DNA from: Haloferax sp. Q22
Lineage (GTDB): Archaea; Halobacteriota; Halobacteria; Halobacteriales; Haloferacaceae
Direction of reading: 5' to 3'
DNA: 64,000 nt
Assembly (NCBI RefSeq): GCF_001482285.1
Contig: NZ_LOEP01000033.1
Coordinates: forward strand, 1-64,000
Position numbers and translations under genes: made by a program. The notes under the pieces are model-generated. The model was not told the origin of the DNA. It ran no database searches and saw only the letters and a list, made by a program, of their open reading frames with translations. Below are positions 1 to 8,563 of the stretch, piece by piece; the first letter of the stretch is position 1; each line of letters opens with the position of its first letter.

Positions 1-16
1 CCGAAGGATCATCTTG

Positions 17-55
17 CAGGGTCGCTGAGCTCATTCCACCTCAGCATTCACCCTG
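17..55. repeat. Interrupted hairpin beside the broken mscS gene; possible insertion-sequence end
   Basis: Two nested inverted pairs are visible: CAGGGT (17-22) with ACCCTG (50-55), and GCTGAG (24-29) with CTCAGC (40-45), around a 10-base loop. The sequence lies just outside the point where mscS homology stops. A subterminal hairpin a few tens of bases from the border is what IS200/IS605-type elements carry at their ends, so this could be such an end. No transposase is visible because the window begins here, so this is inference. It could also be an unrelated hairpin at an assembly or rearrangement junction. Confidence 0.4.
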
Positions 56-71
56 CTCTTTGGTGTGCTAA

Positions 72-590
72 TCGTTCTATGACACCCTCGACGCCGAGGG
101 AATCGTCACCGACATCACCATCATCAACACCCGGCTGAGCAACGCCGACGGCGAGACGGTCGTCTTCCCCAACGACCGCGTGACGAACGCGAAGATAACC
201 AACCGGACGAAGCGCAACCGCCTCCGCCTCCGTCTCGACGTGGGTATCGACTACGAGGCCGACATCGAACACGCCGAGTCGGTGGCCGAGGAGGCGCTTT
301 CGGACCTCCAGTTCGTCGAGGACGTGCCGAAGCCGCAAGTGATGCCGACGACGTTCGGCGACTCCGCCATCGGGCTCCAACTCCGCTTTTGGATTACGAA
401 CCCCTCGGCCCCGCGTCGGGCGCAGGCGAAAGCCGAGGTGCTTCGGAGCGTGAAACTCGCGTTCGACCGCGAGGGAATCAAGATTCCCTACCCCCAGCGC
501 GAACTGCTCGCCCGCGAGGAGGCCGACGGCTTCCAGCTCCGGGAGGACCGTCGCAGTCGGCCGGTGGAGAAGTCGGTCTCGGAGGACTAG
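72..590 (+). pseudogene. MscS-family mechanosensitive channel, 5'-truncated
   Basis: The frame is open from base 72 (after a TAA at 69-71) to 590 and encodes the cytoplasmic part of an MscS channel. The beta-domain is recognisable (EGIVTDITIINTRL, then VVFPNDRVTNAKITN), followed by the alpha/beta C-terminal domain. MscS channels open under membrane tension and release solutes on osmotic downshock. The N-terminal membrane helices, including the pore helix TM3, are absent. Upstream of about base 78 the sequence no longer reads as MscS, has no start codon in frame and carries a hairpin. An internal GTG/ATG start would give only a soluble fragment, so the gene is probably inactivated. The true upstream part may lie beyond the window on the other side of an insertion. 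Confidence 0.72.
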
Positions 591-597
591 ACATCGG

Positions 598-1041
598 CTA
601 CAGCGACTTCCGCATCTCGACGTGCGGGATGCCGGCCTCGTCGAACTCGTCGCTCGTCGTCTCGTAGTCGAGGCCGTGGTAGAATCCCTCCGCGGTCGTC
701 TGGCCGTGGAGGAGAAGCGAATCGAACCCGCGCTCGCGCGCCTCTGTTTCGAGCGCGTCCATGAGTCGTCGCCCCCAGCCCTCGCCGCGGGCCGATTCGA
801 GGACGGCGACGCGCTCGACCTTGCCGACGCCGGGTTCGTACTCGCGCAGGCGGGCCGCGCCGACCGGGTCGCCGCTGCGGTAGGCGACGAAGTGGACCGC
901 CTCGGCGTCGGGGTCGTCGTGTTCGTCCCACTCCAGTTCCTCGTCGACGCCCTGTTCGTCCACGAAGACGGCCTTGCGGACGGCGAAGGCGTCGTCGCGC
1001 TCGCCCTCGGTGACCGCGACGCGGACCTCGGTTTCGCTCAT
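598..1041 (-). CDS. GNAT family N-acetyltransferase
   Basis: A 147-residue single-domain GNAT enzyme, predicted to move an acetyl group from acetyl-CoA to an amine. The substrate is not evident. The acetyl-CoA pyrophosphate-binding signature is seen as ARGEGWGRRLMDAL at about residues 84-97, preceded by the strand VGKVERVAVL. The N-terminal VRKAVFVDEQGV stretch resembles the ElaA branch of the superfamily. The ATG at 1041 is preceded by a short intergenic region shared with the divergent membrane-protein gene. It converges tail-to-tail with the mscS remnant, eight bases apart. Family assignment is firm; specific function is unknown. Confidence 0.85.
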   Translation of the reverse strand: MSETEVRVAVTEGERDDAFAVRKAVFVDEQGVDEELEWDEHDDPDAEAVHFVAYRSGDPVGAARLREYEPGVGKVERVAVLESARGEGWGRRLMDALETEARERGFDSLLLHGQTTAEGFYHGLDYETTSDEFDEAGIPHVEMRKSL

Positions 1042-1115
1042 GAGAGCAGTTCCGCAGGCGGCTACCTGACGATTGCGGAGCGAGGTTTATCATGTCTCCC
1101 GACTGATCGAATCGC

Positions 1116-1532
1116 GTGAGCACGCTCGACCGATTCTTCGTCGGCCGCGAGGGCGCGCCCACCCGCCAGCACCGACTGGGCGGCATCGCCCTCTTTGCGC
1201 TCGTGTTCGTCACGCACCTCCCGCCGGACGCGGTCGGCCCGCTGTCGTACCCGTTCGGCCTCCGGTTGTGGACCATCGCGGGCCTCGGTCTCGGTGGCGG
1301 CGCTGTCGGTGCGCTCCGGGGTGACGGCGTCTTCGGGGCGCTCCCGCTCGGTGTCGGTCCGGTGCTCGGCTTTTTCACGGCGCTCGGCGCGGCCGAGTTG
1401 ACGACGCCGAGCATGGGGCTCTGGCAGGGAGTCGCGACCGGTCTCGTCGCCGGCGGACTCCTCGCGAGCCTCGGGTTCGCGCTCGGCTTCGGTGGGTGCT
1501 ACGCCGTCGCCCGCGTTCCGTCGTCTGGCTGA
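1116..1532 (+). CDS. Small haloarchaeal membrane protein of unknown function
   Basis: 138 residues, very hydrophobic, with about four membrane segments (near residues 22-38, 46-64, 72-90 and 110-132) and a short basic N-terminus. No enzymatic motif is visible and I do not recognise a named family. The start is a GTG. A TATA-like GGTTTATC at about 1084-1091 sits roughly 26 bases upstream, so the transcript is probably leaderless, which supports this start. The 3' end overlaps the convergent gene on the other strand by 34 bases (1499-1532). Confidence 0.65.
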   Translation: MSTLDRFFVGREGAPTRQHRLGGIALFALVFVTHLPPDAVGPLSYPFGLRLWTIAGLGLGGGAVGALRGDGVFGALPLGVGPVLGFFTALGAAELTTPSMGLWQGVATGLVAGGLLASLGFALGFGGCYAVARVPSSG

Positions 1533-2845
1533 CCTCGCGTCGACTCGCCGCCGAGCGCCCAACCGAGTCGGTAGACGAGCGCCCCGGCCGCGAGCGTCAC
1601 CAGCACCCAGACGACGAGCAGAAGGCCGACGAACAGGACGCCGTAGCCGCCGAAGGGAACCAGCGGAAGCGCGAAGGCCACGGGCGCGGCGACGATGGCG
1701 AGCGACAGGGGGCGCGTGCCTTCGTCGCGACGGGCCGCGTAGCCGAGAGGCAGAAACAGCACGACTGCGGCCGCTAACGCGAGCGCGCTGAGCGAGAACC
1801 ACGGGTTCGGGCCCGGCATCGCAATCGCGGTGGCGACCGCGAGCGCGACCTGCGGCCCCACGGTCGCGGCGACGAGGCGACGGAATCCGAGCGCCTCGGG
1901 CCGGACCGCCGAGACGACGCCGACCGCGACCAGTTGGAGGGCGAGGAGCCACGCCATCGCGGCGACGCTCCCGGAGAACGCCCGGACGACGAGGAGACAG
2001 AGGCCCCACATGACACCGAGTCCCGCGACGGCGGGGCCGAAGCGTCGTACCCCCCGGCCGCCGAACCGGCGGTCGAAGTGCCGGATGAGGAGGACGCCGA
2101 TGGTGAGCACGAGCGTCGGGACGAACGCGACCCACGCGAGGTTCGTGAGGATGCCGGGTCCCGAGTCGGCGGCGAGACTGGCGTAGGCCGCGGCCGTGGT
2201 CGCGAGTCCCGCGTCGGGGCCGAACGTGAGGTACGTCTGGCTCCCGACGCTTGATGCGGCCTCGTCGTCGTCGCTCCAGACGGCGGCCGTCTCGGTGGTC
2301 TGAACTTCTGTGGGCGCGGTGAGGAGCGATGACCCCTCGGGACCGGTCACGACGAACCGGTCGGCATCGACGTAGACGGTACCCCTGACCCCATCGTCGT
2401 GGAAGTAGTCCACGACGAGCACGTCGCCGTAGCCGCGGTACGCCATCTCGGGCACCTCGAAGGTCACGACCGCGGTGTCGCCGTCCATCCGGGTTTCGAG
2501 GCGTCTGCGGTCGTCGGTGAACACGCGGTAGTCGTCGAACGTCTGGCGGACGACGCTGTCGAGCCGTTCGGGGTTCTCGCGGAACGTCGCGGCCGACTCG
2601 CTGTCGAGTTCGACGCGGGCGGTCCACGTGCCGACGCCGTCGTCGCCGACGCGGACTCGGAGCGTGCTCGATTCGACGGTGAGCGGGACGCCGGCGTCGT
2701 CTCCTGCTTTTTCGAATGTCTCACCGCAGACACCGCAGACGGCCTCTGGCGGTGGTCGTGCTTCGGCCGGGACGCTCCCGATGGGGAGCGCGGCCAGCGC
2801 GACGAGGAGGGCGACGGTGGCGAGAACGAGGGTGCGAGGACGCAT
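1499..2845 (-). CDS. Secreted-then-membrane multi-pass protein, uncharacterised
   Basis: 448 residues. There is a Sec-type signal peptide or first helix (residues 1-28), then a CGVC pair (C37, C40) that could bind metal or form a disulfide. An extracytoplasmic, beta-rich region of about 190 residues with many acidic residues follows. From about residue 225 onward there are roughly eight hydrophobic helices, and the protein ends with a short charged tail. The arrangement suggests a surface domain on a membrane bundle, but I do not recognise the family. A minus-strand TATA (ATACTTATCAG, near 2868-2878) lies about 27 bases before the ATG, supporting a leaderless transcript from 2845. The tail overlaps its convergent neighbour by 34 bases. 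Confidence 0.65.
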   Translation of the reverse strand: MRPRTLVLATVALLVALAALPIGSVPAEARPPPEAVCGVCGETFEKAGDDAGVPLTVESSTLRVRVGDDGVGTWTARVELDSESAATFRENPERLDSVVRQTFDDYRVFTDDRRRLETRMDGDTAVVTFEVPEMAYRGYGDVLVVDYFHDDGVRGTVYVDADRFVVTGPEGSSLLTAPTEVQTTETAAVWSDDDEAASSVGSQTYLTFGPDAGLATTAAAYASLAADSGPGILTNLAWVAFVPTLVLTIGVLLIRHFDRRFGGRGVRRFGPAVAGLGVMWGLCLLVVRAFSGSVAAMAWLLALQLVAVGVVSAVRPEALGFRRLVAATVGPQVALAVATAIAMPGPNPWFSLSALALAAAVVLFLPLGYAARRDEGTRPLSLAIVAAPVAFALPLVPFGGYGVLFVGLLLVVWVLVTLAAGALVYRLGWALGGESTRGQPDDGTRATA

Positions 2846-2953
2846 TCACCGAATACATTCAGGCTGGCTGATAAGTATCTTCTCCCCGATTCGGGTGGGC
2901 GTCGCATCTGTGGAAACGACACCCCTTTTCGTTCGCCGACAAAAAGCGAGTCC

Positions 2954-5059
2954 ATGGACCCGAAGCGGGAACTCACGAGCGTCGACCTCGCGGCCCTCGT
3001 CACCGAGTTGAACCGGTACGAGGGCGCGAAGGTCGACAAGGCGTACCTCTACGGCGACGACCTGCTTCGCCTCAAGATGCGGGACTTCGACCGCGGTCGG
3101 CTCGAACTCCTCCTCGAAGTGGGCGAGATAAAGCGCGCGCACCTCGCCGCACAGGAGCACGTGCCGGACGCCCCCGGTCGGCCGCCGAACTTCGCGATGA
3201 TGCTCAGAAACCGGCTCAACGGGGCCGACTTCGCGGGCGTCGAGCAGTACGAGTTCGACCGCATCCTCACGTTCACGTTCGAGCGCGGCGACGAGAACAC
3301 GAAAATCGTCGTCGAGCTGTTCGGACAGGGCAACATCGCGGTGCTCGACGAGACGGGCGAAGTCGTCCGCAGTCTGGAGACGGTGCGGCTCAAGTCGCGG
3401 ACGGTCGCGCCGGGGTCGCAGTACGAGTACCCCGCCTCGCGGCTCGACCCCCTCACCGTCAGCCGCGACGCCCTCGGCCGGAACATGGAGCAGTCCGACA
3501 CCGACGTGGTGCGGACGCTCGCCACCCAGTTGAACCTCGGCGGCCTCTACGCCGAGGAGCTGTGTACCCGCGCCGGCGTGGAGAAGACGCTCGATATCGC
3601 CGACGCAACCGACGACGACTACGACGCCATCTACGACGCCATCGTCGACCTCCGCCAGCAGGTGCGCTCCGGGGAGTTCGACCCGCGGCTCTACCTCGAC
3701 GACGACGGCGAAGTCGTGGACGTGACGCCCTTCCCGCTGCGCGAACACCAGAACGCCGGGCTCGACGAGGAGGCCTACGACACGTTCAACGACGCCCTCG
3801 ACGAGTACTTCTTCCGGCTCGACCTGACTGCCGACGAGCAGGAGGCGACCTCCGACCGCCCGGACTTCGAGGAGCAAATCGCCAAACAACAGCGCATCAT
3901 CGACCAGCAGGAGGGCGCAATCGAGGGCTTCGAACAGCAGGCCGAAGACGAGCGCGAGCGCGCCGAACTGCTGTACGCCAACTACGACCTCGCCGACGAC
4001 GTGCTGTCGACCGTCCGCGGCGCGCGCGAGGAGGGCGTTCCGTGGGACGACATCGCCGCGACGCTGGAGGAGGGTGCCGAACAGGGCATCCCCGAGGCCG
4101 AGGCCGTCACGAACGTCGACGGCGCGAACGGCACGGTCACCATCGAACTCGACGACGCGACCGTCACCCTCGACGTGTCGATGGGCGTCGAGAAGAACGC
4201 CGACCGCCTCTACACCGAGGCCAAGCGCATCCAGGAGAAAAAGGAGGGCGCGCTGGCCGCCATCGAGGACACCCGCGAGGAGTTAGCGGCCGTAAAGAAG
4301 CGCCGCGACGAGTGGGAGGCCGACGACGAGGACGACGATGAAGACGAGGACGAAGAGCCGGAGGAGACCGACTGGCTCGCGCTCGACTCGGTGCCCGTCA
4401 AGTCCACGGAACACTGGTTCGAGCGGTTCCGCTGGTTCTACACCTCTAGCGGCTACCTCGTCGTCGGCGGCCGCAACGCCGACCAAAACGAGGAGTTAGT
4501 GAAGAAGTACATGAGCAAGCACGACCGCTTCTTCCACACGCAGGCCCACGGCGGCCCGGTCACGCTCCTGAAGGCGACGGGGCCGAGCGAGCCCGCGCAG
4601 GCGGTGGACTTCTCCGACGAGACGCTCCGCGAGGCCGCGCAGTTCGCCGTCTCGTACTCCTCCATCTGGAAGGAGGGCCGCTTCGCCGACGACGCCTACA
4701 TGGTCGAACCCTCGCAGGTGTCGAAGACGCCCGAATCGGGCGAGTACATCGAAAAGGGGAGCTTCGTCATCCGCGGCGACCGCGAGTACTTCGAGGACGT
4801 GGCCGCGAAGGTCGCGGTCGGCATCCAATGCGAGGACGAGACGCGCGTCATCGGCGGGCCGCCGTCGGCAATCGAGGCGCGTGCGGAGACGACGCTGACG
4901 CTCACGCCGGGCCAGTACGCTCAGAACGACGCCGCGAAACTGTGTTATCGCCGGCTCCGCGAGCGCTTCGCCGACAAGTCGTTCGTCAGAAAAATCGCAT
5001 CACCCGACCAGATTCAGGAGTTCCTCCCGCCGGGCGGGAGCGACATCGTCGACGAGTAA
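2954..5059 (+). CDS. rqcH: RqcH/NEMF-family ribosome quality-control protein (NFACT)
   Basis: 701 residues with the full NFACT layout. The NFACT-N domain comes first (residues 1 to about 180, including the conserved Asp-Arg pair in EFDRILTF), then helix-hairpin and long charged coiled-coil regions (about 290-460, with an acidic run EDDDEDEDEEPEE). The NFACT-R domain starts near residue 485 (WFERFRWFYTSSGYLVVGG). In the family this protein binds obstructed large ribosomal subunits carrying peptidyl-tRNA and, in bacteria and eukaryotes, directs untemplated tail addition. Archaeal RqcH is presumed to do a comparable job. I chose the ATG at 2954 because family homology starts there; the open frame continues upstream without resemblance. 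Pelota lies about 1.8 kb downstream on the same strand. Confidence 0.92.
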   Translation: MDPKRELTSVDLAALVTELNRYEGAKVDKAYLYGDDLLRLKMRDFDRGRLELLLEVGEIKRAHLAAQEHVPDAPGRPPNFAMMLRNRLNGADFAGVEQYEFDRILTFTFERGDENTKIVVELFGQGNIAVLDETGEVVRSLETVRLKSRTVAPGSQYEYPASRLDPLTVSRDALGRNMEQSDTDVVRTLATQLNLGGLYAEELCTRAGVEKTLDIADATDDDYDAIYDAIVDLRQQVRSGEFDPRLYLDDDGEVVDVTPFPLREHQNAGLDEEAYDTFNDALDEYFFRLDLTADEQEATSDRPDFEEQIAKQQRIIDQQEGAIEGFEQQAEDERERAELLYANYDLADDVLSTVRGAREEGVPWDDIAATLEEGAEQGIPEAEAVTNVDGANGTVTIELDDATVTLDVSMGVEKNADRLYTEAKRIQEKKEGALAAIEDTREELAAVKKRRDEWEADDEDDDEDEDEEPEETDWLALDSVPVKSTEHWFERFRWFYTSSGYLVVGGRNADQNEELVKKYMSKHDRFFHTQAHGGPVTLLKATGPSEPAQAVDFSDETLREAAQFAVSYSSIWKEGRFADDAYMVEPSQVSKTPESGEYIEKGSFVIRGDREYFEDVAAKVAVGIQCEDETRVIGGPPSAIEARAETTLTLTPGQYAQNDAAKLCYRRLRERFADKSFVRKIASPDQIQEFLPPGGSDIVDE

Positions 5060-5132
5060 ATGTCGACGTCGTCTTCAGGTAACCAGACGCTAGACGGCTT
5101 AATATTCAATTATTCGGGCGCGTCGGGTACAA

Positions 5133-5143
5133 GATTATATACT
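5133..5143 (+). promoter_or_regulatory. TATA-box promoter upstream of the DUF4013 gene pair
   Basis: GATTATATACT stands out in GC-rich surroundings about 100 bases before the ATG at 5242. Transcription would begin near 5165-5170, giving an untranslated leader of roughly 75 bases, longer than the usual leaderless haloarchaeal start. A second AT-rich patch lies at 5099-5113. Confidence 0.5.
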
Positions 5144-5241
5144 TTCTCGTCGTAATGTTGAGTCGAGCGTGCGTGTCAACCCGCGAATCTCACATTCGGC
5201 CGAACGGCCGGTGGGTGGGTGGTGGCGCTCGGTGAAACATC

Positions 5242-5949
5242 ATGATTTCAGAATCACTCAATTACCTTCGAAACGGCGAGGACTGGGTAAAGACGGTCCT
5301 CATCGGCGGCGTCCTCGGCCTGTTGAGCTTCCTCATCGTCCCGACGTTCCTCGTCATCGGCTATCTCCTTCGGGTCGTTCGCGCGACCATGAAGGGCGAC
5401 GAGGTGCCCCCGGAGTTCGACGACTGGGGCGACATGGCGATAGACGGCGTGAAAGGCTTCGCTATCGCGTTCGTCTACGCGCTCGTCCCGGCCATCATCG
5501 CGGGCGTGTTCGGCTTCGCCGGCATCGTCGGCGCGGCGGCCGGTGGCTCCGACGCTGCGGGCGCAGTCGGCGGCATCGTGGCGCTCGTGGGCCTCCTGCT
5601 CGCGTTCGTCCTCGGCCTGCTTGCCGCGTACCTCATCCCGGCGGCGCTGTCGAACTACGCCGAGACCGACCGCATGGGCGCGGCGTTCGACTTCGGCACG
5701 CTCCGACCCATCCTGACCTCGGGCAAGTACGCCACCGCGTGGCTCATGGCCTTCGCGGTGCTGTTCGCGTCGTCCATCGTGGTCGGCGTCCTGAACGTCA
5801 TCCCGCTTCTCGGCTTCGTCGTCGGGGCGTTCGTGACGTTCTACGCGGCCGTCGCCGCTTACTACATCATCGGCAAGACGTGGGGCGAACTCCACGACAT
5901 CGAGATGATGGACGAGGGCGAGACGCCGGGCGAACAGCCCGCCGTCTGA
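5242..5949 (+). CDS. DUF4013 membrane protein, copy 1
   Basis: 235 residues of the DUF4013 family. A short amphipathic N-terminus (ISESLNYLRNGEDWVKTVL) is followed by a hydrophobic bundle of about five or six helices. A conserved polar PPEFDDWGDMAIDG motif sits near residues 57-70 between the first two helices. No catalytic residues are apparent. The family's function is not established, and the fold hints only at a membrane-embedded scaffold or transporter-like protein. It is a tandem paralogue of the next gene and sits between the ribosome-rescue genes rqcH and pelA. The acidic tail DEGETPGEQP is probably cytoplasmic. Confidence 0.8.
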   Translation: MISESLNYLRNGEDWVKTVLIGGVLGLLSFLIVPTFLVIGYLLRVVRATMKGDEVPPEFDDWGDMAIDGVKGFAIAFVYALVPAIIAGVFGFAGIVGAAAGGSDAAGAVGGIVALVGLLLAFVLGLLAAYLIPAALSNYAETDRMGAAFDFGTLRPILTSGKYATAWLMAFAVLFASSIVVGVLNVIPLLGFVVGAFVTFYAAVAAYYIIGKTWGELHDIEMMDEGETPGEQPAV

Positions 5950-6016
5950 ACTGTCAGCGAAAACCCGAATTTTCGACGGAATATCTAAGCCGCTAGCGGC
6001 GCGACACCTCAACGGT

Positions 6017-6721
6017 ATGCTCTCCGACGCGCTGTGGTTTCTCAAGCGAAGCGACGACTGGGTTGCGACGACGATTATCGGCGGGGTTCTCTCGCTGCTT
6101 TCTGTACTGATACTCCCGGGGATTATCCTGCAGGGCTACTTCGTCAGGGCGATGCAGGCGGCCGCGAACGGCGAGCAGGCCGCGCCCTCGTTCACGGACT
6201 GGGGCGGACTGTTCGTCGACGGCCTGAAGCTGTTCGTGGTGACGTTCGTCTGGGCGTTAGTGGCAATCGTCCCGTCGATGCTGCTCTCGGTCATCATCGG
6301 CATCGGCACCTTCACCGTCTCCGAGGCGACGACGGGGAGCGCGGCGGCGTCCTCTGCGGGCGGCGTCGGGCTCGGTATCGTCTCGGTCGTCCTCGGCCTC
6401 CTCGTGTTCGTGCTCAGCCTGCTCGTGGCCTACCTCGGGCCGGCCGCCGGAGCGAACTTCGCCATCGAGGGGAATCTCGCTGCCGGCTTCGACGTGCGCA
6501 CTATCCTCTCGGGCGCGTTCACCGGCGAGTACGCCGTCGCGTGGTTGCTCGCGCTCGTCGTCGCAGTCGTGCTCGGCTTCATCGGGGGTCTCCTTTCGGT
6601 CATCGTCGTCGGGCTCTTCGTCCTGTTCTACGTACAGGTAATTACGTACTACCTGTGGGCGCGCGGCTTCGCCGACGCAACCGGGAAGGGCCAGCAGTCG
6701 ACGCAGTCGACTGGCTGGTGA
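6017..6721 (+). CDS. DUF4013 membrane protein, copy 2
   Basis: 234 residues, clearly homologous to the preceding protein along its whole length. The shared elements are the LWFLKRSDDWVATTIIGGVL start, the FTDWGGLFVDGLK motif near residues 60-72, and the same order of hydrophobic helices. The two genes are 67 bases apart and probably arose by tandem duplication, then diverged. The intergenic segment contains AATATCTAAG (about 5980-5990), a weak TATA-like element, so the second copy may also have its own promoter. Function unknown; a paired or heteromeric membrane complex is possible but untested. Confidence 0.8.
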   Translation: MLSDALWFLKRSDDWVATTIIGGVLSLLSVLILPGIILQGYFVRAMQAAANGEQAAPSFTDWGGLFVDGLKLFVVTFVWALVAIVPSMLLSVIIGIGTFTVSEATTGSAAASSAGGVGLGIVSVVLGLLVFVLSLLVAYLGPAAGANFAIEGNLAAGFDVRTILSGAFTGEYAVAWLLALVVAVVLGFIGGLLSVIVVGLFVLFYVQVITYYLWARGFADATGKGQQSTQSTGW

Positions 6722-6828
6722 GCGGCGCAGGGCGGCAGGCGGCGGCCGCGTTGGCATCCGCGACGCCGACTCGCGCCGGGTGACCGCGATAGCAGGACTC
6801 TTTTCCGTTCCCCGACGACCGGACGTGT

Positions 6829-7899
6829 ATGCGCATTTCGAGCCGCGGTCGCGGCGAGGAGGGGCGCGAGCGAATCACGCTCGTCCCCGAGAACGTCGAC
6901 GACCTCTGGCACCTCTCGTACGTCCTCGAACCGGGTGACCTCGTCTCCGGCGACACCACCCGCCGCATCCAGCGCGACGACGAGCAGATGCGGGACACCG
7001 GCGGCGAGCGCGAGCACCTCAACGTCACCATCAAGGTCGACGACGTGGAGTTCGCCCGCTTCGCCAACCGCCTCCGCGTCGGCGGCGTCATCGTCTCCTG
7101 TTCCCGCGAGGACCAACTCGGCCACCACCACACGCTCAACGTCGAAGAGCGCGCCGAGATAACCATCGAGAAGCACTTCAAGGCCGACCAGATAGACCGC
7201 ATCGAGACGGCCGAACAGGCCGCCGAGAATCCCGACGTGGCCATCGCGACCGTCGAGGAGGGCGCGGCCTACATCCACACCGTCGCCCAGTACGGCACCG
7301 AGGAGTACGCCTCGCTCACGAAGCCAACGGGGAAGGGCGAGTACGCCCGCCCGCGGTCCGAACTGTTCGACGAACTCGGGTCCGCGCTGTCGCACCTCGA
7401 AGTGGACGCCATCATCCTCGCCGGGCCGGGCTTCACGAAGAACGACGCGATGGACTACTTCGAGAACAACTTCCCCGCGGTCGCAGAGACCATCGTCACG
7501 ACCGTCGACACCGCCGGCGTCGGCGACCGCGGCGTCCACGAGGTGCTCAAGCGCGGCGCGGTCGACGACGTGCAGAAACAGACCCGAATCGCCGAGGAGG
7601 CCAACCTCATCGACGAACTGATGGAGAACATCTCGACGGGCGCGAAGGCGGCCTACGGCGTCGAACAGGTCGCCGAAGCCGCCGATTTCGGCGCGGTCGA
7701 ACACCTGCTTCTCCTCGACTCCCGGCTCCGCGCGGAGCGACAGGGCGACGGCGACTGGGACGTTGACGTGAACGACATCATCGACTCGGTCGAACAGAAG
7801 GGCGGCGAGGTCACCGTGTTCTCCGCGGAGTTCCAACCCGGCGAGCAGTTGAAGAACCTCGGGGGCATCGCGGCGGTCCTCCGATACCGACTGCAGTAG
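6829..7899 (+). CDS. pelA: mRNA surveillance/ribosome rescue protein pelota
   Basis: 356 residues with the three eRF1-like domains of archaeal pelota. The N-terminal Sm-like domain includes [19 protein letters not shown] (about residues 9-27) and [12 protein letters not shown]. The central domain (about 130-260) has [15 protein letters not shown]. The C-terminal domain ends with [12 protein letters not shown]. There is no GGQ motif in the central domain, as expected for a protein that splits stalled ribosomes without releasing peptide, working with aEF1A and ABCE1. The gene follows the DUF4013 pair and rqcH on the same strand, so no-go decay and downstream quality-control functions are neighbours here. 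The start is supported by the conserved N-terminus. Confidence 0.95.
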   Translation: MRISSRGRGEEGRERITLVPENVDDLWHLSYVLEPGDLVSGDTTRRIQRDDEQMRDTGGEREHLNVTIKVDDVEFARFANRLRVGGVIVSCSREDQLGHHHTLNVEERAEITIEKHFKADQIDRIETAEQAAENPDVAIATVEEGAAYIHTVAQYGTEEYASLTKPTGKGEYARPRSELFDELGSALSHLEVDAIILAGPGFTKNDAMDYFENNFPAVAETIVTTVDTAGVGDRGVHEVLKRGAVDDVQKQTRIAEEANLIDELMENISTGAKAAYGVEQVAEAADFGAVEHLLLLDSRLRAERQGDGDWDVDVNDIIDSVEQKGGEVTVFSAEFQPGEQLKNLGGIAAVLRYRLQ

Positions 7900-7961
7900 A
7901 CCGCCTTCGCCGCCACCGCCGGAGAAACCGTTTAACCGCCCGAAACCTACGTCTAGTCGTG

Positions 7962-8396
7962 ATGCGGGGGGCGCTCTTGGAGACGACGAAACGGGTCGAC
8001 CGCTGGCTCGACCAGGTGTTTTTCGCCGCGTGGGAGGTGTCGGTGCTGGCGATTCCGACCCTCTGGTTCCTGCTTTTCGCGACGCCCAGAGCCGAGGTGT
8101 CGCTGTCCGGCCTCACCGCTCTCGCGGCGAGCGCCGTCGCCGTCGGGACCTTCCGCGGCGGCTACGTCGGAACCGGGTCGTGGCCGCGGCCCGGTCACCT
8201 GCCGACGCTCCCGATTCGCTCAGCCTACTACAGTCTCGTCGTCGGCGGTACGGCCCTGCTCGGCGCGTTTGCACAGACCGAACTGGGTGCGTTCTGGCCG
8301 GGTATCGTCGTCCCGGCGGTCGTCGGCGTCGGCGCGCTGGCGCTCGTGCCGGTCGTCCTCGTCGGGACCGAGCGGGTCGCGCGAGTGACGCTGTGA
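7962..8396 (+). CDS. Small membrane protein of unknown function
   Basis: 144 residues from the ATG at 7962; a GTG immediately before it at 7959 would add one residue. The N-terminus is charged (RGALLETTKRVDRWLDQV). Four hydrophobic helices follow at about residues 24-44, 47-62, 88-106 and 112-135. A short soluble loop with GYVGTGSWPRPGHLPTLP lies between helices two and three. A TATA-like CCGTTTAACC at about 7928-7937 is roughly 27 bases upstream, consistent with a leaderless message. No family assigned; probably specific to Halobacteria. Confidence 0.65.
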   Translation: MRGALLETTKRVDRWLDQVFFAAWEVSVLAIPTLWFLLFATPRAEVSLSGLTALAASAVAVGTFRGGYVGTGSWPRPGHLPTLPIRSAYYSLVVGGTALLGAFAQTELGAFWPGIVVPAVVGVGALALVPVVLVGTERVARVTL

Positions 8397-8550
8397 CGCG
8401 ATATCGGTAGTGGGGCGACATTCACACCAGATTTGGAAGAGACCCGGCACAGACTGGTGTGAGATATCGAAAAACCGCTATCTGTTCTCTCGCCCCTCGT
8501 TCAGTCGAATCGCCGAGCCGGGTGGAACCGCCCCCGACTCGCCGATTTCG

Positions 8551-8556
8551 AAGGAG
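8551..8556 (+). promoter_or_regulatory. Shine-Dalgarno site AAGGAG for the Tat-exported protein
   Basis: AAGGAG lies seven bases before the ATG at 8564. It decides the start, because the frame stays open upstream for another 35 codons with an internal ATG at 8459 that would bury the Tat signal. A clear Shine-Dalgarno is uncommon here, where many genes look leaderless. Confidence 0.65.
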
Positions 8557-8563
8557 AACGACT

